Assembly (NCBI GenBank): GCA_017427385.1
Contig: JAFRSW010000011.1
Span: 1 to 64,000 of the forward strand
Origin: Bacteroidales bacterium
Lineage (GTDB): Bacteria > Bacteroidota > Bacteroidia > Bacteroidales > UBA932
Length of the DNA: 64,000 nucleotides
Direction: 5' to 3'
Made by a program: the position numbers and the translations under genes. The notes beneath the pieces are model-generated. The model saw only the letters and a list, made by a program, of their open reading frames with translations. It was not told where the DNA came from and searched no databases. Shown here in pieces: positions 26,558-35,420 of this stretch (position 1 is its first letter; every line of letters begins with the position of its first letter).

Positions 26558-28300
26558 TCAGTTCAGTTCAATTGGAACATCGCTCAAAGAGAGGAAGTGG
26601 AGAAAACCGGGGACGGAAAGGTCGTATCCACGGGGACCAGCCAGGATCTTGCCATCCGAATCCAAGATAAAGTAGTTCGGCTGAGCATTCACTCCAAAAC
26701 GGGTGCGCGCGATATAGCTATTCACCCTGCCAACATCTTTCAAAACCTTTCCATCAGGAGTTGTAAGCCACTGGTTCTCTGGCAGTTTCTGCTTGTCATC
26801 GGTGTATAATGCCACCATTACGAAACTCTGGAGTTGCTCCAGCACCTGCGGATCGGACCATACCCTGGCCTCCATCTCGCGGCAATTCACACATCCGTGG
26901 CCGGTAATGTCTACAAACACCTTCCGTCCGCTCTCCTTCGCAGCCGCCAGCGCCTCCTCGATAGTTCCATACGCGCTCAACCCGTGGGGCATCTTGATAA
27001 TGCCGTAGGCGGCAGATTCTCCCCTTGAGGGAGTTTCAGACGCATACGAGGAGATGACGAAATCCTGCGTTTCAAGTGGAGGCAGATAGCCCGAAAGAGC
27101 CTTCAGGGGCGCTCCGAACATGCCGGGAATCATATAAACCACGAACGAGAACGTCGCAATGGCAAGGGTGAGGCGCGTGATGCCTATATGTTTAACCTCA
27201 TCGTCATATTTGAAGCGAAGTTTGCCAAGCAGATAGAAGCCAAGCATAGTAAAACACACTATCCAGATTGCCAGATAGACTTCTCGGTCCAGAATGCCCC
27301 AGTGATAAGTCTGGTCTGCAACGCTGAGGAACTTGAATCCAAGTGCCACCTCGATGAAGCCGAGCACCACTTTCACGCTGTTGAGCCAGCCGCCGCTCTT
27401 GGGGAGATTCTTCAGCAGAGACGGGAAAAGCGCCAGCAAAGTGAACGGAAGGGCAAATGCAATGCTGAAAGCAAGCATGGTCACCATCGGAGTCCAGAAT
27501 TCTCCGGAAGTGGATTTTATAAGAACCGTGCCGACTATGGGGCCTGTGCAGGAGAAAGATACCAGCACCAGTGTAAGGGCCATGAAGAACACCCCTGCAA
27601 GGCCTGCCTTGTCTGATTTCTTGTCAGATGAATTCACCAACTTCGACGGCAGAGTGATCTCGAATGCCCCGAAGAAGGATGCCGCAAAGAGCATGAATAC
27701 CACAAAGAAGATGATGTTGGGCAGCCAGTGGGTTGCAAGCCAGTTGAATATGTCCGCCGTTACCGTCGATCCTCCGAATGCCCAGGTCAATCCGATTATG
27801 ACAGATATGGGCACTGTGTACAACAGCACGATGAACACGCCGTACATCAGGGCCTTGAACTTGCCAGTGGCGGCGTTTTCGCTCCCCTTCACAAAGAAGG
27901 ATACGGTCATCGGCACCATCGGGAAGACGCAGGGTGTCAGCAACATTGCCAGGCCCCACAGAATCGCTTCCAGAATCAGGCCCCAGATCCCTTTACCCTT
28001 CGATTGTATTGGTCCGTTCGCCAGGGTTGTACCCTGCGAAACGGACGGGTGAAGGTCGTATTCGAGTTCTTCGGGACTATGGCAGTTTTCGCCGACACAG
28101 GAGATCCACTGCAGGGTGCCGTGGATTTCGTCCAGAGGAACTACGGGCGTGCCGGTAAAGACTATGCGGGCTGTGCCGTCAGCGGCGGTGACTACTTCAG
28201 TCTCCCAGTTGACGGTAGTGTCCGGCAGCCTCTGGCCAAAGGCGGACAGCCCTGAAAGGAGGGCTGCCGCAAGTAGCGTTATATGGCGTAACTTGTTCAT
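26558..28300 (-). CDS. dsbD: Thiol:disulfide interchange protein DsbD
   Basis: About 580 aa from ATG 28300 (TTG 28306 is the longer alternative). A signal peptide is followed by a short DsbD-alpha-like segment (DTTVNWETEVV to WISCVGENCHSPEELEYDL) of only about 75 residues, shorter than the usual domain. The central CcdA-like membrane domain carries LLTPCVFPMVPMTVSFF and FSCTGPIVG, the two redox Cys. The C-terminal thioredoxin domain has GHGCVNCREME (CVNC). DsbD moves electrons from cytoplasmic thioredoxin to the periplasm for disulfide reduction and cytochrome maturation. It starts 6 bases after the rny stop, so the two are probably co-transcribed. Confidence 0.9.
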   Translation of the reverse strand: MNKLRHITLLAAALLSGLSAFGQRLPDTTVNWETEVVTAADGTARIVFTGTPVVPLDEIHGTLQWISCVGENCHSPEELEYDLHPSVSQGTTLANGPIQSKGKGIWGLILEAILWGLAMLLTPCVFPMVPMTVSFFVKGSENAATGKFKALMYGVFIVLLYTVPISVIIGLTWAFGGSTVTADIFNWLATHWLPNIIFFVVFMLFAASFFGAFEITLPSKLVNSSDKKSDKAGLAGVFFMALTLVLVSFSCTGPIVGTVLIKSTSGEFWTPMVTMLAFSIAFALPFTLLALFPSLLKNLPKSGGWLNSVKVVLGFIEVALGFKFLSVADQTYHWGILDREVYLAIWIVCFTMLGFYLLGKLRFKYDDEVKHIGITRLTLAIATFSFVVYMIPGMFGAPLKALSGYLPPLETQDFVISSYASETPSRGESAAYGIIKMPHGLSAYGTIEEALAAAKESGRKVFVDITGHGCVNCREMEARVWSDPQVLEQLQSFVMVALYTDDKQKLPENQWLTTPDGKVLKDVGRVNSYIARTRFGVNAQPNYFILDSDGKILAGPRGYDLSVPGFLHFLSLSDVPIELN

Positions 28301-28306
28301 CAGCAA

Positions 28307-29842
28307 TTATTTTGCGTATGCAACCGAACGGGTCTCACGGATAACGGTGATCTTCACCTGGCCGGGATAAGTCATCTCGTCCTGGATGCGCTGAGCGATG
28401 TCGGAAGAGAGACGTGCGGCATCATCGTCGCTGACCTGCTCGGCACCCACGATGACGCGGAGCTCGCGGCCTGCCTGGATGGCGTAGGACTTGGTAACAC
28501 CCGGATAGGATGCTGCAAGGTCTTCCATGCCCTTGAGGCGCTTGATGTAGGATTCGATAACCTCGCGGCGGGCACCGGGACGGGCACCGGAAATGGCGTC
28601 GGCAACCAAAACGATAGGAGCGATGGTTGAAGTCATCTCCATCTCTTCGTGGTGTGCACCGATGGCGTTCACGATCTCGGGACGCTCCTTGTACTGCTCT
28701 GCGAGCTTGGCGCCGAGGAGGGCGTGCGGCAGATCGGGATCCTCGTCGGAAACCTTGCCTATATCGTGAAGCAGGCCTGCGCGCTTGGCAATCTTCGGGT
28801 TGAGCCCGAGTTCGGATGCCATGACGGCGGCGATGTTCGCAACCTCTCGGGAGTGCTGCAGCAGGTTCTGGCCATAGGATGAACGGTATTTCATGCGGCC
28901 GATGAGTTTCACTAGTTCGATGTTAAGGCCGTGCACGCCCATGTCTATGCAGGTGCGCTTGCCGGTTTCGAGTATCTCGTCTTCGAGCTGCTTGCTGACC
29001 TTGGCTACAACCTCTTCGATACGTGCCGGATGGATGCGGCCGTCGATCACAAGTTGATGCAGGGCCAGGCGGGCGACTTCGCGGCGGACAGGATCGAATG
29101 CGGAAAGCATGATGGCGTCAGGCGTGTCGTCAACCACTATTTCCACACCGGTAGCAGCCTCGAGAGCACGGATATTACGGCCCTCACGACCGATGATACG
29201 GCCCTTAACTTCGTCGTTCTCGATGGGGAAAGTGGTTACAGCGTTCTCGATCGCAGTTTCGGTAGCGGTGCGCTGTATGGTATTGATAACAATGCGCTTT
29301 GCTTCCTTGGCGGCATTCAGGCGGGCATCGTCCATGGTGTCGTTGATGTATGCCTGGGCCTCTGAACGGGCCTCAGCCTTGAGGTTCTCCACGAGCATGT
29401 TCTTAGCTTCTACGGCAGTCATGCCGGCAACGGTCTCAAGCTGCTTGTTTGCCTGGGCAACGAGCTTGTCGCATTCTTCCTGCTTACGCTCAAGACTCTC
29501 CATCTGGGCCCGGACTTGTCCGCGTGCACTGTCGAGTTCGTGCTGCTTGCGGCCGAGTTCACTGGCTTGCTGGCCGAGCTGGGATTCTTTCTGATGGATG
29601 GCGTTTTCGCGCTCCTGGAGTTGTTTGTTCTTATTGCTTATGTAGTCTTCGTGTTCGCTCTTGAGTTGCACGAATTTCTCTTTAGCCTGAAGGATCTTCT
29701 GATTTTTGATATTTTCAGCTTCGATTTCAGCCTTCTGTATGATGGCTTCGCCACGGCCTTTCATAGAGGCCTTGTGGGCAAGTATGTATATGGCCAGTGC
29801 CACTATGGCACCTGCAACGGCCGACAATAAATAGAACAACAT
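28307..29842 (-). CDS. rny: Ribonuclease Y
   Basis: A 511 aa protein with the full RNase Y layout. An N-terminal membrane helix ([18 protein letters not shown]) comes first. A long charged coiled coil spans about residues 30-190. The KH domain carries [15 protein letters not shown] near 214, and the HD domain has LLHDIGK near 355 and IGAHHEE near 390. It is a membrane-anchored endoribonuclease that starts mRNA decay. No clear TAnnTTTG box lies in the 30 bases before its start. The 6S RNA terminator lies just upstream, so its promoter is either unrecognised or read-through is used. dsbD follows at once. Confidence 0.96.
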   Translation of the reverse strand: MLFYLLSAVAGAIVALAIYILAHKASMKGRGEAIIQKAEIEAENIKNQKILQAKEKFVQLKSEHEDYISNKNKQLQERENAIHQKESQLGQQASELGRKQHELDSARGQVRAQMESLERKQEECDKLVAQANKQLETVAGMTAVEAKNMLVENLKAEARSEAQAYINDTMDDARLNAAKEAKRIVINTIQRTATETAIENAVTTFPIENDEVKGRIIGREGRNIRALEAATGVEIVVDDTPDAIMLSAFDPVRREVARLALHQLVIDGRIHPARIEEVVAKVSKQLEDEILETGKRTCIDMGVHGLNIELVKLIGRMKYRSSYGQNLLQHSREVANIAAVMASELGLNPKIAKRAGLLHDIGKVSDEDPDLPHALLGAKLAEQYKERPEIVNAIGAHHEEMEMTSTIAPIVLVADAISGARPGARREVIESYIKRLKGMEDLAASYPGVTKSYAIQAGRELRVIVGAEQVSDDDAARLSSDIAQRIQDEMTYPGQVKITVIRETRSVAYAK

Positions 29843-29868
29843 AGTATATAGTGTTTTAGTATGTCAAA

Positions 29869-29903
29869 CAAAAAACGGCATCCGCACTTTCATGCAGATG
29901 CCG
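29869..29903 (-). terminator. Intrinsic terminator of the zapA / 6S RNA transcript
   Basis: On the minus strand CGGCATCTGCA pairs with TGCGGATGCCG (one mismatch) around a short loop, followed by TTTTTGTTT. It ends the zapA-6S RNA unit just before rny. Confidence 0.85.
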
Positions 29904-29905
29904 CT

Positions 29906-30066
29906 AGAAAGCCGTTAGTCCTTAGCAGAAAATAATTTCTGTATGATTTGGGCTCCGCCCTGTATCAAGCTTCCTGCAGCTGCAGGCCTGCCATCCTCAG
30001 CACGAGTACACCCGGTTCCGTGGAACTTGTTTTGTTTCAGCAAGGACGGACTAACGGTTACTTTCT
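29906..30066 (-). ncRNA. ssrS: Probable 6S RNA, overlapping the zapA stop
   Basis: The gap between zapA and rny can fold as a long closed rod. CCGTTAGTCC (30048-30057) pairs perfectly with GGACTAACGG (29912-29921), and an outer AGAAAG/CTTTCT pair extends the stem past a 3-base bulge. Inside lie small hairpins flanking a wide bubble (GTTCCACGGAAC; GGGCGGAGCCC) and an apical CCTGCAGCTGCAGG hairpin. A terminator follows. The closing stem, central bubble, roughly 160-base size and position beside zapA (as in many bacteria) fit 6S RNA, which binds housekeeping RNA polymerase. The 5' arm includes the last zapA codons. It could be another structured RNA; a covariance model was not run. Confidence 0.65.
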
Positions 30067-30344
30067 ATTTTTGCCAGATAGCCGGAGAGTTCGTTGACAA
30101 GCTTTTCGTGCTCGGCGGAAAGGGCGTTCAACTTGTTCTGTGCGTTGAACTTGTATACCGTTTCCGTAAGAGTGACGAAAAGGAGCATTTCGAGATAGTC
30201 TTTTTCGGGATATTTCTCGGTATAGCGGTCCAACATCCTGTTGATGTCTTCTGCAGCGAGCCTCATGGACTGCTCCATCTCGGGAGAAGATGCCTTGAGG
30301 TTAAACTGCTTTCCTGCTATGACGAGTGTAATATTTTGATCCAT
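30051..30344 (-). CDS. zapA: Cell division protein ZapA
   Basis: A 97 aa protein with the ZapA pattern: an N-terminal beta segment (QNITLVIAGKQFNLKASSPE), RLAAEDINRMLDRY, and a C-terminal coiled coil (NKLNALSAEHEKLVNELSGYL). ZapA tetramers cross-link FtsZ filaments at the division ring. It lies 2 bases after the small coiled-coil gene. Its last codons fall inside the 5' arm of the predicted 6S RNA. Confidence 0.88.
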   Translation of the reverse strand: MDQNITLVIAGKQFNLKASSPEMEQSMRLAAEDINRMLDRYTEKYPEKDYLEMLLFVTLTETVYKFNAQNKLNALSAEHEKLVNELSGYLAKIESNR

Positions 30345-30346
30345 AA

Positions 30347-30616
30347 CTAACTATCCAACAACGCTATGCACTTGTCAATCTCCGCAATCAGCTTGGTCAG
30401 GCGCTGCTTTGCCTCGGTATTCCCTCCTTCGGCTGCGAACGCGCTTGTAAGCCTCTGATTGTCTATCTGTCTGTTCAATTCAGCAATCTGCTTTTTGCAG
30501 GCTTCAACCTCGCCTTTGCTTTCTGCAAGGAGTGTAAGAGCATCGTCTGCACGCTTCTTCTCCCCTTCGTAGAGGGCGATAAGCCGCGTAATATATGATC
30601 TTACATCTTCCAGCAT
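30347..30616 (-). CDS. Small coiled-coil protein upstream of zapA
   Basis: An 89 aa protein, almost entirely helical with heptad-like spacing (MLEDVRSYITRLIALYEGEKKRADDALTLLAES...QIAELNRQIDNQR). No membrane segment or signal is present. Placed directly before zapA in one transcript, it may be a division-associated coiled-coil partner similar in style to ZapB, but no homology can be shown from sequence alone. A TAnnTTTG box lies 28 bases upstream of its ATG. Confidence 0.7.
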   Translation of the reverse strand: MLEDVRSYITRLIALYEGEKKRADDALTLLAESKGEVEACKKQIAELNRQIDNQRLTSAFAAEGGNTEAKQRLTKLIAEIDKCIALLDS

Positions 30617-30643
30617 AGCATTGGCGTTTTAGCCTACAGTGTA

Positions 30644-30651
30644 CAAAAGTA
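30644..30651 (-). promoter_or_regulatory. -7 box of the coiled-coil / zapA / 6S unit
   Basis: TACTTTTG on the minus strand fits TAnnTTTG and lies 27 bases before ATG 30616. It begins 2 bases beyond the T-tract of the upstream gene's terminator, so terminator and promoter are nearly fused. Confidence 0.6.
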
Positions 30652-30653
30652 AT

Positions 30654-30685
30654 AAAAAAAGCCGAAAATCGTCAAGATTTCGGCT
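30654..30685 (-). terminator. Intrinsic terminator overlapping the CNNM gene end
   Basis: On the minus strand AGCCGAAATC pairs with GATTTTCGGCT (one bulged base), followed by seven T. The 5' arm encodes the last residues (EPK) and the TGA stop lies in the loop. Confidence 0.8.
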
Positions 30686-31766
30686 CATTATTGTCTGTCT
30701 GCTGCAAATTAACCTTCCGGTAGCGTTTCTGGCGCTTTTTCCAGCGTTCCTTAGCATACTCCTGCATATCGCTCACTTCATCCATTTCGTCCATTATCTC
30801 AAGGCCGAAAATGGTTTCAATGATATCTTCGAGCGTCAGGATGCCCTCGAAGCAGCCGTAATCGTCTATGATCAGGGCCATCTGCTCGCGGCTCTTCAGG
30901 AGTTTCTCCCAGATATCCGCGAGGGAACTCTCCTCGTGGAAGAAGGAAATATCCCTCCTGAGTTCCTTAAGAGTCTTTCCGAACTTGTCTTCCGCCAGGT
31001 CTTCCAGGGCATCGTCGCGGAGGATGTATCCGGTGATGTATTCGGGAGATTCGGCATAGACGGGGATACGGGAATGGTGCTCGAATTCGTCGGTTTCGAA
31101 GTACTCCTTGAGAGTCATGGACTCGGGAGCCACGGAGCATACCACGCGGGGCGTCATGGCTTCGTAGGCCTTGACGTTATCGAGTTTGATAATATTCTGG
31201 ATAACCTTGTTCTCGCTGCGGTCTATCACGCCCTCTTCCTCCCCCACATTGGCCATGGCGGATACTTCCTCGCGGCTGATGGAGGCCTCGTCTTCATCGG
31301 CGGAGAAACGGCTGCTGATGTAGCGTATCAGCACCACGAGCGGATACATTATCACCAGCAGGAAGGAGATGCCGCGGGTGGTGAAACCCATCAGGCTGCG
31401 GTACTTGGTGGTGCCTATGGTCTTGGGGATGATTTCCGAACATACAAGGATGAGAAGCGTAGTGAGGGCGCCCATCCAGCCCACCCAGGGGCTTCCGAAG
31501 GCCTTTGTGGTGAGCACGCCGACCAGAGATGCGCCGAAGGTGTTGGCTATGGTGTTCATGGCCAGGATGGCGGCAATCGGGCGGTCGATGTCGGTCTTGT
31601 ACTTCTTGAAAAGAGTGGCAGGCTTGTATCCTTCTTCTTCCCTCATGCTTATATACGAAAGAGGCGTAGACATGAGAACGGCTTCCAGGATCGAACAAAG
31701 GAACGAGATACCCACGGTAAGGGCCAGGTCCAGAAGAAGCAGAAAAATATAGTTCGCCTGTGTCAT
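30672..31766 (-). CDS. CNNM/CorC-family membrane protein with CBS domains
   Basis: About 364 aa from ATG 31766 (TTG 31775 is the longer reading). The N-terminal DUF21 region has several membrane helices (NYIFLLLLDLALTVGISFLC; LAMNTIANTFGASLVGVL; TTLLILVCSEIIPKTIGTT). Paired CBS domains follow (MTPRVVCSVAPES; SREQMALIIDDYGCFEGILTLEDIIETIFG). The large C-terminal CorC/HlyC domain of longer relatives is absent. These proteins are linked to Mg2+/Co2+ efflux or divalent-metal balance at the inner membrane. The substrate is not determined here. Confidence 0.85.
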   Translation of the reverse strand: MTQANYIFLLLLDLALTVGISFLCSILEAVLMSTPLSYISMREEEGYKPATLFKKYKTDIDRPIAAILAMNTIANTFGASLVGVLTTKAFGSPWVGWMGALTTLLILVCSEIIPKTIGTTKYRSLMGFTTRGISFLLVIMYPLVVLIRYISSRFSADEDEASISREEVSAMANVGEEEGVIDRSENKVIQNIIKLDNVKAYEAMTPRVVCSVAPESMTLKEYFETDEFEHHSRIPVYAESPEYITGYILRDDALEDLAEDKFGKTLKELRRDISFFHEESSLADIWEKLLKSREQMALIIDDYGCFEGILTLEDIIETIFGLEIMDEMDEVSDMQEYAKERWKKRQKRYRKVNLQQTDNNEPKS

Positions 31767-31780
31767 AAGATTCAATCTTT

Positions 31781-31788
31781 CAAATATA
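31781..31788 (-). promoter_or_regulatory. -7 box of the CNNM gene
   Basis: TATATTTG on the minus strand, 14 bases before ATG 31766. The transcript leader would be only about 10 bases. This position favours ATG 31766 over TTG 31775. Confidence 0.55.
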
Positions 31789-31824
31789 GCAAATATTTTT
31801 CATTCAGAGTGTATTAATCCTCCT

Positions 31825-31846
31825 CATCCGGGTGAAGGCCCGGATG
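31825..31846 (-). other. GC-rich hairpin after the AraC-type gene
   Basis: CATCCGGG and CCCGGATG form a perfect 8-bp stem with a 6-base loop, 35 bases after the regulator stop. No T-run follows on either strand, so it is not a standard terminator. It may be an RNA 3' stabiliser or simply the end of the unit. Confidence 0.4.
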
Positions 31847-31880
31847 CACCGAGCGAACATTCCGCTAAAAAATCAGATGG

Positions 31881-32309
31881 TTACCGTTTTTTCTTCATTC
31901 GCGCACACTGTTTCTGCCAATCGCTTGGAGGCAAACCGTACTCGGAGTAGAATTGCTTCCGGAAGTTGCATTTGTCGGAGATTCCGACCTTTGCGGCTAC
32001 ATGGCTCAGTTTGCAGCCCGGGTTTTCGCAGATGATACGGCGGGCTTCTTCCAGGCGCAACTTTTTGCGGATGGTGCAGAAGCGTTCCCCAACCACACTT
32101 GTGAAGTAGAAAGAGAGCGCCTCCTCCGAAACACCGAATTCTTCTGCCACATCAGAGATGCTTATGTCCGGACAGCAATACTTTTTCTCCGCCACCCAAA
32201 GATGGAGCTTCCTTGCAATCCTGGCATTCACGGAACGCTGAGAGGGTTCGGCTACCGTCGAATAACATCTCATCAGCATCCTGATCATAAAAGAAAAGAC
32301 CTTCTTCAT
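31881..32309 (-). CDS. AraC-type DNA-binding protein (HTH only)
   Basis: About 142 aa from ATG 32309 (MKKVFSFMIRML); TTG 32315 would add two residues. Two helix-turn-helix units of the AraC type are visible: ISISDVAEEFGVSEEALSFYF and KLSHVAAKVGISDKCNFRKQF, ending YGLPPSDWQKQ. There is no sensor domain, so it is the DNA-binding part alone, as in some SoxS-like regulators. The second helix reads NFRKQFYSEYG, close to the family's usual F-x-R-x-F-K-x-x-G. It is transcribed away from ffh. The target genes are unknown. Confidence 0.82.
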   Translation of the reverse strand: MKKVFSFMIRMLMRCYSTVAEPSQRSVNARIARKLHLWVAEKKYCCPDISISDVAEEFGVSEEALSFYFTSVVGERFCTIRKKLRLEEARRIICENPGCKLSHVAAKVGISDKCNFRKQFYSEYGLPPSDWQKQCARMKKKR

Positions 32310-32358
32310 AAACAATAGTGCTTAAATGGTCACTATATAGATATTCGCTTTTTTTCCG

Positions 32359-32366
32359 TATTTTTG
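32359..32366 (+). promoter_or_regulatory. -7 box of ffh
   Basis: TATTTTTG fits TAnnTTTG and ends 7 bases before the ffh ATG at 32374, so the transcript would have a leader of only a few bases. Confidence 0.5.
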
Positions 32367-32373
32367 CACCGCT

Positions 32374-33696
32374 ATGTTTGAAAATTTATCCGAAAGGCTG
32401 GAGAAATCCTTCAAGATTCTCAAAGGAGAAGGCAAGATTACCGAGGTTAACGTCGCAGAAACCCTGAAAGACGTTCGAAGGGCCCTTCTTGATGCCGACG
32501 TCAGTTATAAGGTCGCAAAAGAATTCTGCGACTCCGTCAAGACCAAAGCCATAGGCACAGGCGTGCTCACCGCGGTCAAGCCCCAGCAGATGATGGTCAA
32601 GATCGTCCACGACGAGATGGCCGCTTTCATGGGCAGCGACGCCTCCGACATCAATGTCAAGGGGAATCCCGCCGTTGTGCTCGTCGCCGGCCTGAACGGT
32701 TCCGGTAAGACCACCTTCAGCGGCAAGCTGGCACTATATCTCAAGCGCAAGGGCATCAAGGTAATGCTCGCCGCGTGCGACACGTTCCGTCCCGCTGCAA
32801 TAGAACAGCTGCGCACCCTTTCGGAGCAGATCCAGGTGCCCATGTTCAGCATCGACGGGGAGAAGGATCCCATCAAAGTGGCCAAAGCCGCCATCTCCCA
32901 GGGCGGACAGCAGGGCTACAGCGTCATCATAGTCGATACCGCCGGCCGCCTCAGCGTCGACCAGGAACTCATGGACGAGATCCGTGCTATGAACGAGGCT
33001 GTGAAGCCCACCGAGAGCCTGTTCGTGGTTGATGCCATGACCGGTCAGGATGCGGTTGCATCGGCCCTGGCCTTCAACCAGGCCATAGACTACGACGGCG
33101 TGGTGCTCACCAAACTCGACGGCGACACCCGCGGCGGTGCGGCCCTTTCCATCAAGGCCGTCACAGGCAAGCCCATCAAGTTCATCTCCACCGGAGAGAA
33201 GATGGAGGCGCTGGATGTCTTCCACCCTTCCCGCATGGCAGACCGCATCCTCGGCATGGGCGATGTCGTATCCCTCGTGGAGAAGGCCCAGCAGGCGGTA
33301 GACGAGAAGGAGATGCGCGAGACTCGCAAGAAACTCGCCCGCAACCAGTTCAACCTGAACGACTTCTACAACCAGATACAGCAGGTGCGCAAGATGGGAG
33401 ACATCAAGGACCTGGCATCCATGCTGCCCGGCGTCGGAAAGGCCATGAAGGATGTCGACATCGACAACGACAAGGCCTTCAAGAGCACCGAGGCCATATA
33501 CCATTCCATGACTCCATATGAGCGCGAGCATCCCGAGGCCATAAACGGAAGCCGCCGCCGCAGGATAGCTGCAGGCAGCGGTACTTCTGTCGAGGATGTA
33601 AACAAACTGCTCAAGCAGTTCGAAGGATCCCGCAAGATGATGAAGATGGCCGTGGACGGTTCCCTCGCCCAGCGGCTCAAGAACTTCAGGGGTTAG
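32374..33696 (+). CDS. ffh: Signal recognition particle protein Ffh
   Basis: A 440 aa protein with all Ffh parts: the N-terminal helical bundle (MFENLSERLEKSFKILKGEG), the SRP GTPase with GLNGSGKTTFSGKLA (P-loop, near 110), DTAGRLSVDQ, TKLDGDTRGGAALS, and the Met-rich M domain with MLPGVGKAM. It binds signal sequences and SRP RNA and delivers ribosomes to FtsY at the membrane. Its stop overlaps that of the convergent nucleotidase gene by 4 bases (33693-33696), so no separate terminator fits between them. Confidence 0.97.
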   Translation: MFENLSERLEKSFKILKGEGKITEVNVAETLKDVRRALLDADVSYKVAKEFCDSVKTKAIGTGVLTAVKPQQMMVKIVHDEMAAFMGSDASDINVKGNPAVVLVAGLNGSGKTTFSGKLALYLKRKGIKVMLAACDTFRPAAIEQLRTLSEQIQVPMFSIDGEKDPIKVAKAAISQGGQQGYSVIIVDTAGRLSVDQELMDEIRAMNEAVKPTESLFVVDAMTGQDAVASALAFNQAIDYDGVVLTKLDGDTRGGAALSIKAVTGKPIKFISTGEKMEALDVFHPSRMADRILGMGDVVSLVEKAQQAVDEKEMRETRKKLARNQFNLNDFYNQIQQVRKMGDIKDLASMLPGVGKAMKDVDIDNDKAFKSTEAIYHSMTPYEREHPEAINGSRRRRIAAGSGTSVEDVNKLLKQFEGSRKMMKMAVDGSLAQRLKNFRG

Positions 33697-35420
33697 AACA
33701 ACAGTTTCAGATCCGCTTTAATACGTTCGTTCGCGAGTTCCTCGGGAATGAACTTCCATGAACCGTTCCTCTTTGCATCGTAGATGGCCGTGTTGTCTAT
33801 CAGGCCGTATTCCTCTATGAATTTATAGAGCAGTTCGCGAATCTCGGGATAGCGGTGCAGGATACGTTTGTCGAGGTCTTCTTCAGGAATGCCGGCGCCC
33901 TTGATCAGCATCCCTCCGGCACCGCTCGCGCGGTAGGATGTCATCGCCACGGTATAGTCGGCATCAGGGTCGAAGGCGCTTCCGTCTGCCATGCTCTCGA
34001 TAGTTATCCTTTTTCCGAAAGGCTGCGTGATATCCACCGTATAGTTGATGCCTGCAGCAGAGTCGAAATTGTAGGTACGGTTGATGAATGACCATCCGCT
34101 CTGGTTGTTGCGGGGATCGTCCTGGTGAGAGATGTTCAGCACATGGTCCTTCCCCAGAGGCGCCAGCCATCCCCGGTATGAGTATTCCAGGTAGCCCTTT
34201 ATCTCCTTGCCCTTAAGACGCAGCGTATAAAGCTGATTTTCAAAGGGATAAATAGAGAACAGGTCGTTATAGACGAGCACACCGGCCTTGATGGTGCTGT
34301 TGTAGGTAAGCGGTGCAGCGAAGGATATGTCGGCACCCGACCCCTTCAGGCTCACGGTATGTATGAGGTTGACGTAATCACACATGCCGCTGTATGCATC
34401 CCTCGTGCGGAGGTCCATCGCAAGAGCACCTATTTCTTTGGTAGAGAAGGTCTTCACCGTTTCGTATTCCTTCTGGAAAGTCTTCTTCATTACGGGATCG
34501 GTCTTGCGCTTGTCGATGCTGATAAGCCCTGCGGATATCTTCTTGCCAGCCATTTTACCATCCTTGAATGAAACAGTCAACTCACCGTGTCCCAGGAACT
34601 TAGCCCTGTTGCCAGTATTGATCAGTGCCCTCTTCCCGTCACATATGATTACCTGTTTGTGATCGTGCGAACATACCACGAAATCTACGCCCTTCAGCGA
34701 ATCATAAAGGTCCTTTCCCTGTGCTCCGATAGACTCTCCTTTGCCGTTTCCTGTTGCCGAATGAACCGATACTATTACCACGTCCGGCTTTTCTTTGGCA
34801 ACTGCCATGTCCACATCTTCCTGTACCCTGGGGATCAGGCTTACGAAGTGCATGCCGCTCCAAAGGCTCTCATCCATCCAGGCAGGGTTGTGTGGATTGG
34901 TATAACCGAGCACAAGAACCTTCATGCCGGCACGTTCGAACACCTTATATGTCTGGAAATAGGGTTTTCCATTATCGTTACGGATCGCATTTCCGGCAAG
35001 GAAAGGGATCCCGTGGCGTTTAAGCTCTTTGTTTACCCTGTCGTAGACAGCATGGCCAGTCTCGATATCGTGATTCCCCACAGTGACAGCATCGTATTTC
35101 ATATATGCCATAAGACGGGTGAAAAGATGCTCGGACTTGGTGTCCACGTAATTATAGTAGTAGCTGGCATTGTCTCCCTGAAGGCAGTCTCCTGCATCGA
35201 TCAGGAGCACATTCTCCTCGCCGACGGCGTTGCGGATACTGTCCACGTACCAATTGACAGCCAAAAGGCTTTCTCTTGTACCTTTGCCTACATAATCCGA
35301 TGAGAACCAGCGCCCATGCACGTCGTTCGTGGTGAGCAGATGCAGGGTATGCTCCTCGTTCTTGGGAGTGCCGCACGCTGCCAGAAGCAGCAGGAAGGCA
35401 ATATATATCAATCTTTTCAT
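33693..35420 (-). CDS. Exported bifunctional metallophosphatase / 5'-nucleotidase (UshA-like)
   Basis: A 575 aa lipoprotein (MKRLIYIAFLLLLAACGT). The N-terminal calcineurin-like domain has LLTTNDVHGRW, IDAGDCLQGDNAS, VGNHDIETG, VSVHSATG and CSHDHKQ, all metal or active-site blocks. The C-terminal 5'-nucleotidase substrate domain includes PFENQLYTLRLKG and VAMTSYRASGAGGM. It hydrolyses nucleotides or nucleotide sugars in the periplasm or at the surface. The start overlaps the GH97 stop as ATGA, so translation is coupled to GH97. The stop overlaps that of convergent ffh. Confidence 0.92.
   Translation of the reverse strand: MKRLIYIAFLLLLAACGTPKNEEHTLHLLTTNDVHGRWFSSDYVGKGTRESLLAVNWYVDSIRNAVGEENVLLIDAGDCLQGDNASYYYNYVDTKSEHLFTRLMAYMKYDAVTVGNHDIETGHAVYDRVNKELKRHGIPFLAGNAIRNDNGKPYFQTYKVFERAGMKVLVLGYTNPHNPAWMDESLWSGMHFVSLIPRVQEDVDMAVAKEKPDVVIVSVHSATGNGKGESIGAQGKDLYDSLKGVDFVVCSHDHKQVIICDGKRALINTGNRAKFLGHGELTVSFKDGKMAGKKISAGLISIDKRKTDPVMKKTFQKEYETVKTFSTKEIGALAMDLRTRDAYSGMCDYVNLIHTVSLKGSGADISFAAPLTYNSTIKAGVLVYNDLFSIYPFENQLYTLRLKGKEIKGYLEYSYRGWLAPLGKDHVLNISHQDDPRNNQSGWSFINRTYNFDSAAGINYTVDITQPFGKRITIESMADGSAFDPDADYTVAMTSYRASGAGGMLIKGAGIPEEDLDKRILHRYPEIRELLYKFIEEYGLIDNTAIYDAKRNGSWKFIPEELANERIKADLKLLF

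Noticed and set aside
31825..31846. Perfect 8-bp hairpin as an intrinsic terminator
   Set aside because: No T-run follows on either strand, so it was listed only as a hairpin.
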